Shown here one piece after another: positions 38,001 through 50,500 of a stretch of 64,000 nt of DNA (position 1 is its first letter; each line of letters begins with the position of its first letter). Below the pieces are notes generated by a model. That model saw nothing but the letters and a program-made list of their open reading frames with translations. It searched no databases and was not told the DNA's origin. Source of the DNA: Cucumis sativus (lineage: Eukaryota > Streptophyta > Magnoliopsida > Cucurbitales > Cucurbitaceae); NCBI RefSeq assembly GCF_000004075.3, contig NC_026657.2, positions 31,280,408-31,344,407 on the forward strand. Reading direction: 5' to 3'. The position numbers were made by a program, and so were the translations under genes.

Positions 38001-41000
38001 TCTATTACCTCAGGAAAGTATGTCAGAGCAAGCAAGGCCTGGCGTCCACATTCAGACCTGCAAAACAGAAGGTAGATCAAATGATTAATTATGATAAGTG
38101 GGAGAAAGTTAAGGAAAAGAAAATCCAGAACTCCACCTAGAAATACTACAAAGTTCCCATAAGACCCATAAAAATTCTTCTGAGTTTGGAGTGGTCATAA
38201 GTAAGCGATCAATTGCCGAGACCTGCATAGAGTACATGAAATTTGCTTTATATCATGGTAACTTCATAGTTTTTTTTTAAAGGAAACAACATTTCATTGA
38301 TATAATACAAGAAAACAGAAAATTCGAGAGACCACTGTTATTTAGTTGGGGCAACTTACCACTCTCAAGTGTATCCGTACAATCATAGAAACATGTGAGG
38401 GCTTACAAAAGAAGTTGTTAGATATAAGGGTTGATGCATATCGAATGGGCATACACTCTTCCAAACTGGCCTCTTCATCACCCATTAAAGCATGAAGAAT
38501 TGTAGCTGAAAGTTCATGATGCTGGAGTAGAAATATCAGACCTGAAAAACAGACTTAATATCAATGGTTGTGATTCCAAGATGTTAGGTTAATTTTTATT
38601 TATTATTAGTTATTTTTATGAAAACCACAACTTTCATTGAGAAAAAAATTAAAAAATATACTTGGATACAAAAAAAACAAGCATGCGAAAAAAAAAAGGG
38701 AAGCTCCTCTACAAGAAGAAACTTCAACTATGCGGAATTGTGCCTATAGAATAGTCACAAAAGGTCTTCGAAATCGAAGCCCACAAAAAGACATGAAAGC
38801 AAACAAGGGACCAAAACAGCCTAGGATCCCTTTTCCACACTACTAAGCACCCTGTTTTCCCGCCCTCCCCACAAAACCTATAAAATTGCATTTGACCAAA
38901 GAATAGCAGTATCATTTTCATACGTGCAACAGTAGTAGGAAAAGCTAGATGAAAGTTTGACAACCTGAGCGAGAAAAAAGAAGTGAAAGAATAATGGCTC
39001 CAATAGAAGATACAATCTCCAAAAACACATCCATGATTTTACTCTCTTCTGAACGTCTTACGGAGGATGACAACAGTGCAGCTGAAAGAGAAAAAAACCC
39101 TCTCTCCTGATTTCAGAAACATATTTGCAACATTAGAATTCAGAATATTATCTAAAACAAAGTAAATGAAGATCAGAAGTTATGGTGATCAAGAAATTAG
39201 CGTTCAACAATATATATATATAGTTCAACTAAAACTAAGACTATGAAAATAGAAAGAGGTGCCAGAACATTTGCAATGATTTCTACAAATCATTCCATAA
39301 TTGTTAAAGACTGTTGAATTTTGGTAACATGTGGAAATTCCCAATATACCAGCAGTGAGAAATGAGATGATCGTGAGGCACTACGTTTCACCTACTATAT
39401 GTCCTCTTTGCATGAGGAATAGAGAATCCTTCCCGCACTTATTCTTTGAGTGTTTGTATCAAGCAATTATTGGTGGAAACTTTTCTCATTATTCAACATC
39501 CAGTGGGTTTTCTTTAATTCTTTTGAAGGAAAACATCTTACAAGTTTTTGTTGAAAAGGAGACCAACCACTGTTATTAATCACAAAATGCTCAAAGTATA
39601 CAAAGAGCACCAATGCATGGAGAAAAATACAAATCAGTAGGCACACTCGGACATCTCAACTAGGTTGACACCACCTTAGCACCCTCATCATAGATTCATT
39701 TCCAACAAAAAAACACACACCCAAATACAAGAGAACTCATATGGTCCAACCATAAGACTTAAGGTTAATGCAGTGAAGGCTTTATTATCCAAGTCTTTCA
39801 CAACAAACATCTTTCTTGGGATGATTGGTTTGGCTCTTCTCATTTGAAGGCCTCTTCGAAGTGTTGTATTTTTAAAAGCTTGGCAGGATATTGGTCTTAA
39901 TTGGAACGCTTTTATGTTGTTCTCATAATTTCGTTATGTTTTGTTGTTTTAATTCACTTTCTATTATGATTTTGTATCCTTTTTGGGTTTCTTGTGCTGT
40001 TTTAACATTAATCTCCTTTCAATCTATCAATAAAAAGTTATTGTGTTTCTTTTTCAAAAAAAAATACCTTAGACACTAGGCAAGACAACATGAAAATGAA
40101 GAATCAAGAATTGCTTTTCAAATACAGAGATGAGACAAGACAAGAACCACAGTTCTGGACCTTTAGAAGCGCAAGTAACTGAGGGTCAGCATCCCATTGT
40201 GAAAATCTACACTTCGACGATGATATCAAGCAACTTGTTGCTTTACATGTTAAGAACACATCAGTATGACCAAGAAACAAAGATTTTGCAGCAATTGAAG
40301 GTGGAGAAGGATCTTGAATTGGCCCACATAAATTTATCAAATTCTGCAATTACACTTGTCAGTGGACACAAACTGAGAATTAACTTTGGAGAAGAAATTA
40401 CCAGGAAAATCAGTAAGTCGTAACTAGAATGGAAAAACAAACAAATGCAAACAGCAAAACTGACCAAAATTTTTTTTAATTGGGACTTCATACTGATAAG
40501 CACGTCCAAGTGAACATTTGAAACTCTGCCAGTGCTAGAAAGACCTCCAAATACAGACAAGATAGCACACTGCAAAAATGAGATCAGAACTTCTTCCCTT
40601 ATACAGAATGAAAACAGTCATCTATAAATCTATTATTTATAGTCAATCAGATAAACTGAGGCATACATATCCAAATGAAAATACTACCTCATAACGTGAA
40701 GCAACTTCATAAAAGCTTAGGCGTTGAAGGATATGAGTTGCAAGAGAAGCAACATCATGACGTGGTTTTTTCAACAACAAATTCAACAACTGACTATAAC
40801 CTTCACTAGCTCCAGATGGAACATTTTCGTCTTCACGAGGCCACCAACCTAAAAAACCTTCACATCCAAATGAATGTCGGGTAGCCTGTTCAATAACTCC
40901 TAGAAGAAGTAACGTGGCAGATGTAGAATCTTGCAGGTCATTACACAGAACATGTACAATTTGTTCCATTCCACCACCATTGACAAAATGAAAGCAACTC

Positions 41001-42732
41001 TCTCTAGCGGAGCATAAGAAAAGAGCCACACTCAACCCAAAAATGACACTGGTATTCTGAAAGAGAACAGAGAATCAAAAAATTAAGCAGAAACACTTTT
41101 TGTTTATTTTCTTTTCTGAAAAGACAGAAAATAAGCAGTTAAAACAGCAAAGAGGAGACATCTATTTTAAAAGAAAACAACTTCAAGTAAATTTGTAAGC
41201 AGTTCAACATCTTAAAAAGAAGACATCCTAAAAGACCTTTGATTTCCAAGGACAGCCAACAGTTGAGGAGCTCAAGTTAAAATTCCAATGCTTGCTCAAA
41301 ATATCCACCAGCTGTTTTGTAGAAGCCAAATCATCCTCAGATTCAAGGAAAGAGAACTCAGTGGAAAAGTGAGCTGATAAATCCTCTGATTCTTGCATAG
41401 CTTTACACAGCTTAAGAAGATCCTTTTTGGCATTGTTGAAAATAGCACATAATCTTTCTGAATCTTTTGAACTCTCTCGTATGTAAGAGATATAGGAGGA
41501 GGCAGCTGAAATTACAATGACCAATACTTTATGAATCGCATCACCTAGACTCAACTGTTGCAACATGCTGTCCATTAACTGTAAAAATTGCTTAACTTCT
41601 GCTGAAATATCCAATACAACACCAGGCTGTGACAACTTCATCAGAGAAGTCACCGGCTCGTCAATCATCAAACTATTTGAATGTAAAGCCAGAGGGAGAT
41701 CTTCTAGGTTCCCTTCAGTAGAAGTAACAAGGTTATTTAATGAGCTATCATCCAAACCAATATTGAATTGTCCAAGGTCCTCTGCTGTATTTCCATATAT
41801 CACCAAACTTAGGCTGCGGTAACTGCCTCTAACAACTAAATGGTTACTTACAATAGCCTGTCAAACAAAATAAATACTATTTAACAGCAAGAAGTTGACC
41901 ATAAGTAATAACACTACCAAGATGTTAACATTCAAAAGAAAATTTTTAATTTCAACTAATTCGTCTAAAGAAATTCATACATCAATGAAATTGTTTCCAA
42001 TCAAATAATAATAGCCTAAAGAACATAAACGTGTCGTCACTCAGAAAAACAGTAATATGTCATCAATGCCATGATAAATTAACATCTCCATACAAGAAAT
42101 TACCTCGACCTCCAGAACATTAGATGATGAATGAGAATATAGAAAGGGCTGGCAGAGGCGCCTAAATCTTGTCTCTCCCTCGCATTGAACAAACACTTCC
42201 ACGGCGAATGAAGGGGGCAAAGTTGCACTAAAAATGAAAAGTAGATGGGCATTAGAAACATGTGCAACAAGAACCTGCTCCCAGACCTCAATAACGAAAG
42301 AGAAGTTTGAGGGAAAAGATAAGAATGACATTACAGCCACAAAGCATAAGAACGAATTTGTACTTCACTGAGCAAACTTTCAATTCAAAATCAAGAGTCA
42401 AACTTTCAACTATAAATCTAAAAACCAGATGCTCGGGAGTAATAACAACAGGTTCAATGATGCAAAACACACTTACCCAGCAAGTGCAACTGCTTGAGAG
42501 GTAGACGAAGCATTCTGTTCGATAAACTCACACGCAGTAATAACAACTGGTTCGGCAAATAATACCTGGGCTTTCATCAAGTAAATAATGTCAGTTGCGA
42601 AGATGCTTACATTCGCATTATCAAACAAAAATGTTCAGATAAATAAAAGGTACTTGCCTCGTCAACGTACTCATCCAGGTGGGGGTGAGCGAAGGTCTGG
42701 GCAAACAAGACGTAGGGTTCCGGCCGACCCAT
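26018..42732 (-). CDS. VIR: VIRILIZER homologue, scaffold of the m6A mRNA methyltransferase complex
   Basis: Twenty-eight coding exons, all in consistent phase, give 2182 aa (Arabidopsis VIR is about 2138). Exons, 5' to 3': 42732-42658, 42565-42477, 42227-42104, 41857-41237, 41056-40688, 40569-40465, 40343-40161, 39106-38965, 38541-38360, 38222-38137, 38057-38009, 37053-36987, 36883-36420, 36305-36206, 35339-35206, 34732-34665, 34588-34372, 33204-32989, 32899-32744, 31494-31441, 31347-31133, 31029-30960, 30437-30121, 29126-28940, 28860-27469, 27375-26602, 26511-26440, 26038-26018. The N terminus MGRPEPYVLFAQTF is the plant VIR start. The middle is alpha-helical/ARM-like (blocks GFLGWWPRED, HAAAEIFEVI, LVVIQDMLR). 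Residues about 1430-1890 hold the conserved KRKMST and RPPS-HVD blocks and an acidic patch (DDDLQGIDIVFDGED); about 1895-2140 is Pro/Gln-rich; the C terminus has LHEYFKSPEAIQ and REKLCQLLEQHPKLMQML. VIR holds MTA, MTB, FIP37 and HAKAI together in the nucleus. Intron 1 uses a GC donor. Introns contain LINE, SINE and hAT insertions. Identity is certain; a few exon edges could shift by some bases. Confidence 0.95.
32226..32666. mobile_element. hAT-like MITE in VIR intron 19, with 8-bp target duplication
   Basis: The 441-bp element begins AGGGGTGG and ends CAACCCCTA, short imperfect terminal inverted repeats. It is flanked on both sides by CTTCATAT (32218-32225 and 32667-32674), an 8-bp target duplication as made by hAT transposases. 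The inside is packed with CCGAACC / AACCGAA words in both orientations and has no ORF, so it is non-autonomous. Confidence 0.8.
33340..33690 (-). mobile_element. LINE fragment (3' end of reverse-transcriptase ORF) in VIR intron 17
   Basis: On the minus strand the DNA encodes LLWSIWHERNNRIF, the hallmark near the C-terminal end of plant L1-type LINE ORF2 (region after the zf-RVT zinc-binding domain), followed by AT-rich sequence. Only this tail survives; no catalytic RT motif is present. It has the same strand orientation as VIR. Confidence 0.7.
33830..33970 (+). mobile_element. Possible LINE 3' tail in VIR intron 17
   Basis: GT-rich sequence ends in an A-rich tail (AAAAAATAAAATAAAATAAC), resembling the 3' UTR and tail of the plus-strand LINE copy at 39331-40066. 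No coding motif; tentative. Confidence 0.3.
37594..37835 (-). mobile_element. tRNA-derived SINE with 17-bp target duplication in VIR intron 11
   Basis: The SINE body (37611-37818, about 208 bp) reads on the minus strand. It starts with a tRNA-like head containing a degenerate A box (TTAGCCTTGTGGCAAAAAGG) and B box (GGATTCATCC), continues with a non-tRNA body and ends GGATATC plus an A-rich tail. It is flanked by TAGTATTAGTGTGTTTT (37594-37610) and TAGTATTACTGTGTTTT (37819-37835), a 17-bp duplication with one mismatch, as produced by LINE-driven retroposition. The same family recurs at 62669-63960, broken by an LTR element. Confidence 0.88.
38620..38963 (-). mobile_element. LINE fragment in VIR intron 8
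   Basis: Minus-strand translation gives FHVFLWASISKTFC close to the 3' end, a sequence typical of the C terminus of plant LINE ORF2. The plus-strand view at 38627-38650 shows TTTCATTGAG followed by A-rich DNA, the reverse of a LINE 3' tail. No RT catalytic motif remains. It sits almost against the donor site of exon 8 (38965). Confidence 0.6.
39331..40066 (+). mobile_element. Truncated LINE copy (zf-RVT region to poly-A tail) in VIR intron 7
   Basis: The plus strand encodes CPLCMRNRESFPHLFFEC (about 39397-39450), the CxxC...HLFFxC zinc-binding domain at the end of plant LINE reverse transcriptases. About 600 bases later the copy ends in TCAATAAAAAG and an A tail near 40066. It runs opposite to VIR. 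Inside it, 39580-39700 belongs to a second repeat also seen at 59094-59255, so this copy is itself interrupted. Confidence 0.65.
39580..39700. repeat. Dispersed repeat, copy A (matches 59094-59255)
   Basis: Bases 39632-39691 match 59181-59240 with few differences over about 60 bases; shared words include CATCTCAACTAGGTTGA and CTCATCAT. It is probably the antisense 3' end of a LINE family. Confidence 0.7.
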
Positions 42733-44598
42733 CTGAAGAAGGTGATGAGGCAGCTAAAAAACCATGGAAGGGGAACGCAGGGTGGTAATTATGCGATCTA
42801 GGGCTCCGGTGACGTGTAAAAAGGGAGAATCTTGGTAGTTGGAAGGGTTTTTGATGGTTTCGCCACCGACCTGAGCGAGGGAAATTGGGGTTTAGCGAGC
42901 CGGAAAAAACTGCTGTGAGTTGCGAACTCGCTCCTCGGAATACTGTCCGGCGCGCCGATTTTCTTTTATTTTCTTTTTGGTTAAATAATACTTTTCGTTC
43001 TTAAAATTTTGATTAAATTGTGATTTTCTCTTTCTTTTGGTTTTTAAAATTTTGATTAAATTGTGATTTTCTTTTAACTTTCATCCCCACTCATTTACTC
43101 TATATTTTTCGATTTATTTGAGTGCTTCAACCTTTGCAACAAAAAAACTTATTTTAAACTATGACACTTCTATCAATGTTTCTAAGTATAGTTCTATAAT
43201 TTACATTTCCCAATCACGTTTCTTTCACTCTTAATTCAATGATTTAATCAAAAATTTAATTTATTTATACATTAGAGATATTGAGTCGGTGTACAATGTA
43301 GTTTGAATTTGTGACAATTACTAAATTTTTACAAATTGCTAGTAATGAACTATGAGAATACAATATTACATGTTTGATAGTATGGAGACTTGATCAATAT
43401 CATATAGTTGTTACATCATGAAAGTTTAGGAATCAAAATGGTTTCTCAACCTTTATTTTTTATCGTATTAGGTTTAAGAAAAAATTTATTTTGATTCCTA
43501 ACATTTATTTTTTATCATATTAGGTTAAAGAAAAAATTTATTGAATGTTTGATATTGCTTTAACAAGTTTTTTTAGTTTACTTTTTATTTTTAAAAAATG
43601 AATTTTAGTATATCTAAATTATTGACATAATGGAGGTTCACACATCTACATTTGATTTCAAAACAATATCTATTTTAAGACATGTTGCATTTTTTCTTAA
43701 AATGTAGAAGCAATGTAGCAAGTCATGATACTTTTATGTGTAGTATAGATACATATTTCATTTTGTAAATGAAAATAATTTATCACAGTTTTGGATGATG
43801 AGAATTCAAATGAAATTACAATTTTTTAGTTCATAACAAGCGTGTTTATCTGGTAAATAAGTTTTTAAAAAAGATTCAACAAGTTGTTTTCAATCTTACA
43901 TCATAACAACCTATGAAATTAAAATTTGAAGTCAAGTATCCTCATTGACAAAAAAAAAAAACAAATTCACAGCAGAAATCTCATTTGAAACCAACGATTT
44001 TATAATCAAGTAGTAATGACGTTGTTGCCTATAATCCACAAGTTCTTCAAATAGTCGGCCAGTTGAGCTCCATTAAAAAAACTAATATCGTTCTTTAACA
44101 GTCAAATCAAGAATCATTGTTAGGGTTAAGTGAATTGATCCTCACCATAGCAAACGAGGATGACGAAGAAACTCTGGGAGTAATTTCTGTAAATGTAATG
44201 CCACATTAAAGCCGAGAGTAAATAAAACTTGTGCACCTTTATTGAATGATCAAGGGCATAAATAGCCAAGTGTTAGATAACAAAGACTACAACTAACCAA
44301 TAACAAGAGATTGGGAAATAATATACAAGTAATTAATTTCCTAATAGTTTCACATACGTCATAAATTGTACAAAGATCGGCCTGGCGTAAGTGTAATCAC
44401 TTGGAAAAAAACATGTCAGCAAACTGTTCCATACCAACAAAATGATCCGTACTATTGATTAGGGATCATTATATACCATATTCAAGTAAGGGAACCCAAA
44501 CAGAAAGAACAGTTCAATCCCTTTGTTAAGAATCCTTTGCTATATTCTTAGTTGATACTAGAAGAAGCAAAATTACAACTAAACCAAGCAATTATGAA
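42733..44598. other. Spacer between DExH1 (3' end) and VIR (5' end)
   Basis: Bases 42733 to about 42960 are the VIR leader and promoter on the minus strand, comparatively GC-rich, with a four-codon uORF at 42754-42765. The rest is AT-rich and without recognisable content; about 44150-44598 is probably the 3' UTR of the helicase gene. Confidence 0.55.
42754..42765 (-). promoter_or_regulatory. Minimal upstream ORF in the VIR leader
   Basis: On the minus strand ATG-GTT-TTT-TAG ends 21 bases before the VIR start codon, and the ATG has a G at +4. If transcription starts upstream of it, ribosomes would have to re-initiate or scan past it to make VIR. Confidence 0.4.
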
Positions 44599-47500
44599 TC
44601 AGTGACGTACAACTTGACTGTGCAGTAACTCAACTGCAGCTGCCACCACTCCTTTTCCTTCTGTATTAATGTCGAAACCCGGCTCCTCAATCTTTCTATT
44701 CAAAAGCTTGTCTAGTTCACCGCGCAATTTCTAAAGAAGAAATAAACGGAAAAAAGGTAAATCATTGCAAAGGAACCCATAAACATTATATTTGCTACCT
44801 AGGCTCCGTTTTATAATAAATGCCATAGCCATTTAATACTTGTTATCAAAATTTGGCATCATGCCTTCCATAAATCCAAAGTCCCTTCGGAGAAAAAGAA
44901 ATTGAAAATTCTTCATTGTCCTAATTGTCCTAATAATCAATAACAACTTCCATTGAGAAAAAATGCTCTGACTAAAAGAAAAGGGACCTATATTTAAACC
45001 CAACAACCATCTTGAAAGCTAGCGAGTAAAAGCAAATGTGTCCAAAAAGACTAAAATGTTTGATGCCCATCTTCGCAATACATAAATGTTCTGGAGTAAG
45101 AAAGCACTTGAAGGGCCAAACAAGTGAAAAATAAGTTAGACATAGTGAGAATTACCTTTATTAAATCTAAAATGTTCTTTGATGCAGAGAAATGAAGGTA
45201 GCCACCGAGCATTTCAATGCCATCTCCAGTGTTGGTAGGTACAAGATTACCACCGAACAACAACAAGGCATAGTCCGATATATTGGTAGAGTCTCTAATG
45301 TATATACTAGTCGTTTTGACCTTCTCACTGTAAACCATGTAAGGCAGAGGGAAGATATGAACCCCTGCATTCACAGATCCGGGATGAATATCCACTTTCC
45401 CAACTTCCTTAGTATAGAAGGCAGTCCTCTTTCCTCTTCTTTTACATTGTACGACATTAGGATATAGTCCAGCACAAAGCACCGCACACACCATCTCCAA
45501 ATCTTGACTGTACTGGTTGTATGCCTGCAGAACAAGTGACATTTTTGTTAACCTAGAAATGCCTGATGTTCCTTTACACAAAGAATAAAAGGAAGATTTC
45601 TTCCAACTTCTAATCGAAGAGAATACACAAGCAAGATTGAAACCAATACCAAAGGAAAAGAGAGACAAGGAAAATAAAATTTCCACCGTGTCAAATTTAA
45701 GGGCTCATGGGAAAAAGAAAACCCTGAGTACTTGTTTCACAAAAACAATGGAAAGTTAGCAAAGATCAATCAAGGACAAACAACTAACAAAAATGTGAAC
45801 ATACAACCACCTTTCAAGGAATAAAACTACATTGAGACCAAAATTTAAGGACTTGACACAACATAAAACTCAAGGTTGATGCCTCTTACACAGTTGCAGG
45901 ATTGTATGACGAATCCTCAAGCATTTGAAAGGCCAAATTCCTTCTGCTTATGCACTAATTCTTCCATGTCTATTCTCTATCTGTGACTGTGTTGCCTACA
46001 TATACTTGCTACTAACCAAGAGCTAGCTCTCTAAGTTCATTACTAGTTGCTAGGTAGACCTTACCTTTCGGTCAACATGAGAGTTTAGGTAATGTAACAA
46101 TATATTAACTAAATACCAAGAACATAAATCTTATTAAATTATGAAGTTCACTGCATTCTTTATTTATGCTTTTTATCAAACTAACTTAACGCAATTGTAC
46201 ATCAAGACCAATCACTTCAATGGAATAATTGTTGTGGTGCACAAATTAGATTCAGAAGGGACCCAAAATTTCCCTCCCAAAATAAGTTTTTGACAGAACA
46301 CTTACACTTGGACCCCTGGACTTGTTCACAAAGCCGATATCAGATAATAGATCTAGAAACTGCATTCTCATGTCATCCATCATCTGCAAGGTTACTGGAG
46401 ATAAAAAGTTATCCCAACAGAACGATCTTTCTGCTCCATTTCTTTTTGCATCCTTCCATCCTTCAAAGGCTTTAAGAAGAGCAACGTGGTCACTGCAAAA
46501 GGTAGTTTTATCTCCAATTTCAGAAATAGAAAACATAAGAACCTCGCATCAAAAAATTTGAAAATCCTCCTCCACTGTAGTAGTCATCACTTTCTATTAT
46601 TATTATCATCATCATCATCATCATCATCATCATTAGATATCACACAAAACATTGTCACCTGCAAGAGTCACCAGCAAATGATTTCTTTGCATCATTTGCT
46701 TCCTCTTTCCTATTAATGGGCAGAATAAATGGATCGCGGTGAGCCATTGCAGCAGCAATGGTCAAGGCAGGATTCAGGCATTGAAATATAGAACCCATGA
46801 GAAGCATCTTCCCTATATTTGGGTCCAGAGGTAGGGTGCAAAGATGACGACCTGCAACATGGTGCGCAAGATTAGCAATCACAACTCAATATTCAAAAGG
46901 CAGAAAAGGAAAATCCACCATTATATACCCAGTGGTGTAAGTTCCTCCATATCATCTAAAGCACCAATTGTTTTGAGAAGTTCAATGGCGTTTTGGACTG
47001 CAAGCGAATCTGGTGGTTGTAATGCCTGTGCCAAAAAGGAACCAACAGTTCCTAGCTGCAAGCTTTTGATATGCAAACAAAGCTCTTGTAGAGGAGTTCT
47101 CAAAATTTCAGGTAACTGATACTGAAGCATTGCATCGTGGATAATTTTTGGATAGAGTCTATAACAAACACCAGGTTGCACACGACCAGCACGACCTCGC
47201 CTCTGAAAATTTTGCAATCAACTTGTCAGGAAACCAAAAGCATTTTGTAAACCCAATGAACCCAAGTGCCCTCCATTTGGATGTAACAAAATTGTATTTT
47301 AGGTTGTTTACTCAAAAGCAAAGATATATTTGTAGTTGTTGGACAGATTCCTTTAAATGGTCTTATGATTCTCTTCTGGGGCTATTCAATCCCCCCTCCC
47401 TCCCCACACACACACACACACACTCATTTTTTTATGGAAGTTTATTTTCTGCCTTCAACCAAAAGGGGTCATCAGTTTCAATTTATCATTACAAGAAAGT

Positions 47501-50500
47501 GAATACCTGGTGTGCTGAAGCTTTGGAAATCCATGAAGGCAGCAGACAAGCAAGTTTGTTTAAAGCATCATAACTCGTCTCCTTTGCTTTTCCACAATCA
47601 ATGACATAGACAACGTCATCTATGGTGATACTACTCTCAGCAATATTAGTTGCCAGCACAATTTTTCTACAAGAATGGACAGGTCGGGATTGAAAGGAGG
47701 AAAATGCAGCAACAGATGAAGATTAATTCGAAACAAATACAAATCCATGAGAGAGAGATGAAAAAAGTTTTATGAATTTCCTAAGGAAGAAGAGTCCGTT
47801 TGGCAGAGAATTTGAAGAAAAATGGAAGTCAATGAAAATGGAGTTCTCTATCATGTTTTTATATATGTAACGGTAGCAAATCCAGAAATTAAATTCTAAT
47901 TTAAATGATGTGTTTGATATTATATATTTATTAATCATAAAACTAATTATAGTTTTAATAATAAACTATTACCAATTTATTAATGAATATACTTTCTGTT
48001 AAAAGAATTTATATAAGTATTATTTAGTAGTATTATATCATTTTAACACGTTACATAAAACATATTATATAGTTTTAAAAATAATTAAGCTTACAACATG
48101 ACACATTGTATGTATAAATATTTGCATCTTTATTTAATATAATTCTATATTTCATATTTTAAAATTCAAAATTCAAAATTTGGATTAAATGAAAACATAT
48201 GTTGGTTTTTAGAATTTACATTATTGTATCACGGAATCCAGAAACAGTTTTCAGAAACAAAACCTGGATTCTCAACCAAAAAGAACCTAAAAATTCCTTT
48301 TGACATGATTACTCACACAACCCACAGGGATTTCTTTTATGGTGTTTAAAACTGTTCTACATTCTGTCATTTTCTTCAGTTTGTTTTATTTTAAAAAGAA
48401 AAGAACAATACAATATCACAAAGGGTTTTCAATCTCATCATCTCTTAGCCGAAACTGAATCCAAGAGATCTTTACTACTGTACTACTTCTTGGTTACTTT
48501 TCACAATTGTTAAGGGTCGGTGAAAATCCTTTAGATACTGATCAAAATCTTGAAATAGATATTTTTTAAATTAAAAAAAAAATTGCTTACTTTTGAGCAC
48601 ATTTGGAAAAAGGGAAGAAAAAAAGAAGGGATGGGGATCCTATGAGTTCAACAAAGGGTCAAACTTGCCGTTTGCCAGGGGGAGGACTATCAAATATTTC
48701 CCGCTGATTAATGGTTGGCATGGAACCGTGTAAAGGAAGGACTAAGAACTTCCCAGAATCCCCAAGATAATTGTTTGCTTTGACTTTGTCGAGTAGTTTA
48801 GAAATGTCATCCCAGCCGGTTAGGAATACAAGGATAGCACCATTGCTTTCACGGCGACAAATATACTCAACAGTTGATTCCACCTGCAGAAAATGTACAC
48901 AACTGGTTATATCATATATGGAAAAAAAATCTATGCCTAGCAGTACCATGGCCTAGTGAAGAAAAGGAAGGAGTCAACTAAACTCGTAAAGCTTGAAGAT
49001 CTCAATTGTCAAATTGAAGTGAAGATCTCAAAACTGATATATTTTCATCTCTATCAAGTGAATTGAATGAGCATAAAACAGTGACCATTTTTGGGATAAG
49101 AAAAGTGAGCATCTGAGTTCAGCTTTTAATCTCCAAGGAGGCTAGTATGCAGGAAAATGCCAATAACGTTTGTTTAGTATTTAGTAGAAAGATTCATAGA
49201 TGTGATTGAGACTTTATTTATTTAATGTCAAATTTGAATTGTACTTTTTACAACATTTATTTGAAAAAGTTCAATAGACTTTATTGATATTGGTCATTTT
49301 AAAATTACTTCATAAATTAATACGAAATTCATTATTACAAGATGAATAGGAAAAAAAAAACTAAAACTAAAAGAAATCAAATAAAGCAAAGTTTTTTATG
49401 TTAGATTCAGACTCTTGATGTCCCCATGTTTTAAATTTTCATCTCATCAGAAATACTTTGTTCTTTTAATTTAAGAAAAAATACAAAAGAGGAGAAGAAG
49501 AAGAAGAAGACGTAACAATAGATTCATCTTCTGTGGTTCATTATAACATCTAAAAACATACCAGACTCAAATCAAGTTGTGTTCCAGACCAGGCTTCAAG
49601 TGACTTTCTCGTAGATGAACTATAACCTCTGTACTGAGAATCAATATCAACATCCTATACATCAATAATAATGTGCCGGTTAGTACAAGTAGAAATAATA
49701 CATTGATTACACAGTTCTGATCAGAAATTATTCTAATATTTTAAAGGCTATACACCAAATGTCAACAGAGATACCTTGAATTAGTCAATCATTAACAAAA
49801 AATACATACTAAACCAACAACTCAGTTGTTTTCCCCGCAGTGCACTAAAATTAAAAATGAAGTCCCACCAATCAATATTTCAGTAATATAGAATTGAAAT
49901 CTTCTTAGTGCAGTAGAAGTAACATAAATGTTAAAACTGCAAGAGAATAAGAAAAACAAGCTTCTAGTCTTGCATGTTTCGCTCTCAAAGAAAATTTTGT
50001 TTTACAACTTACAAGCAATGTGAACTTTTCAATGATATTTAAGAAGTTATTAACTACCACTTTCTAAAGAGAATAGAACAAAAAGGAACCCACAACTAGC
50101 ACGGTATAACATTCAAATATACCAAATAGCAATCTAACTAACCATGCCAATACAAAAAAAAACAATTAAACATTAAATACAGTATTAGGGATAAAAAAAA
50201 TACCTCAAATAATTCTGATAAAGGGTCCTTCTTAGATTCTTGTTGTCTCCTTCTTCTCCTTGAATTTCCTTCAAAGTTTTCAAACTCTGACTTGATATTA
50301 TAACGAGTTTTCTCTAGCACATCCTCTAGAAAGAACTCTGACACAGCAAATGTTTTTCCCTGATATTTGAGGGTAACACAATACGTTATAATTATTACAC
50401 AATACATAATAAAAATATGTTACAAGAAAGATGTTATACATACTGGTATGTGTAGCGTCGGGGCATTTCCAAAGTATTTGGAGAACAAGTCTGCATTGAT

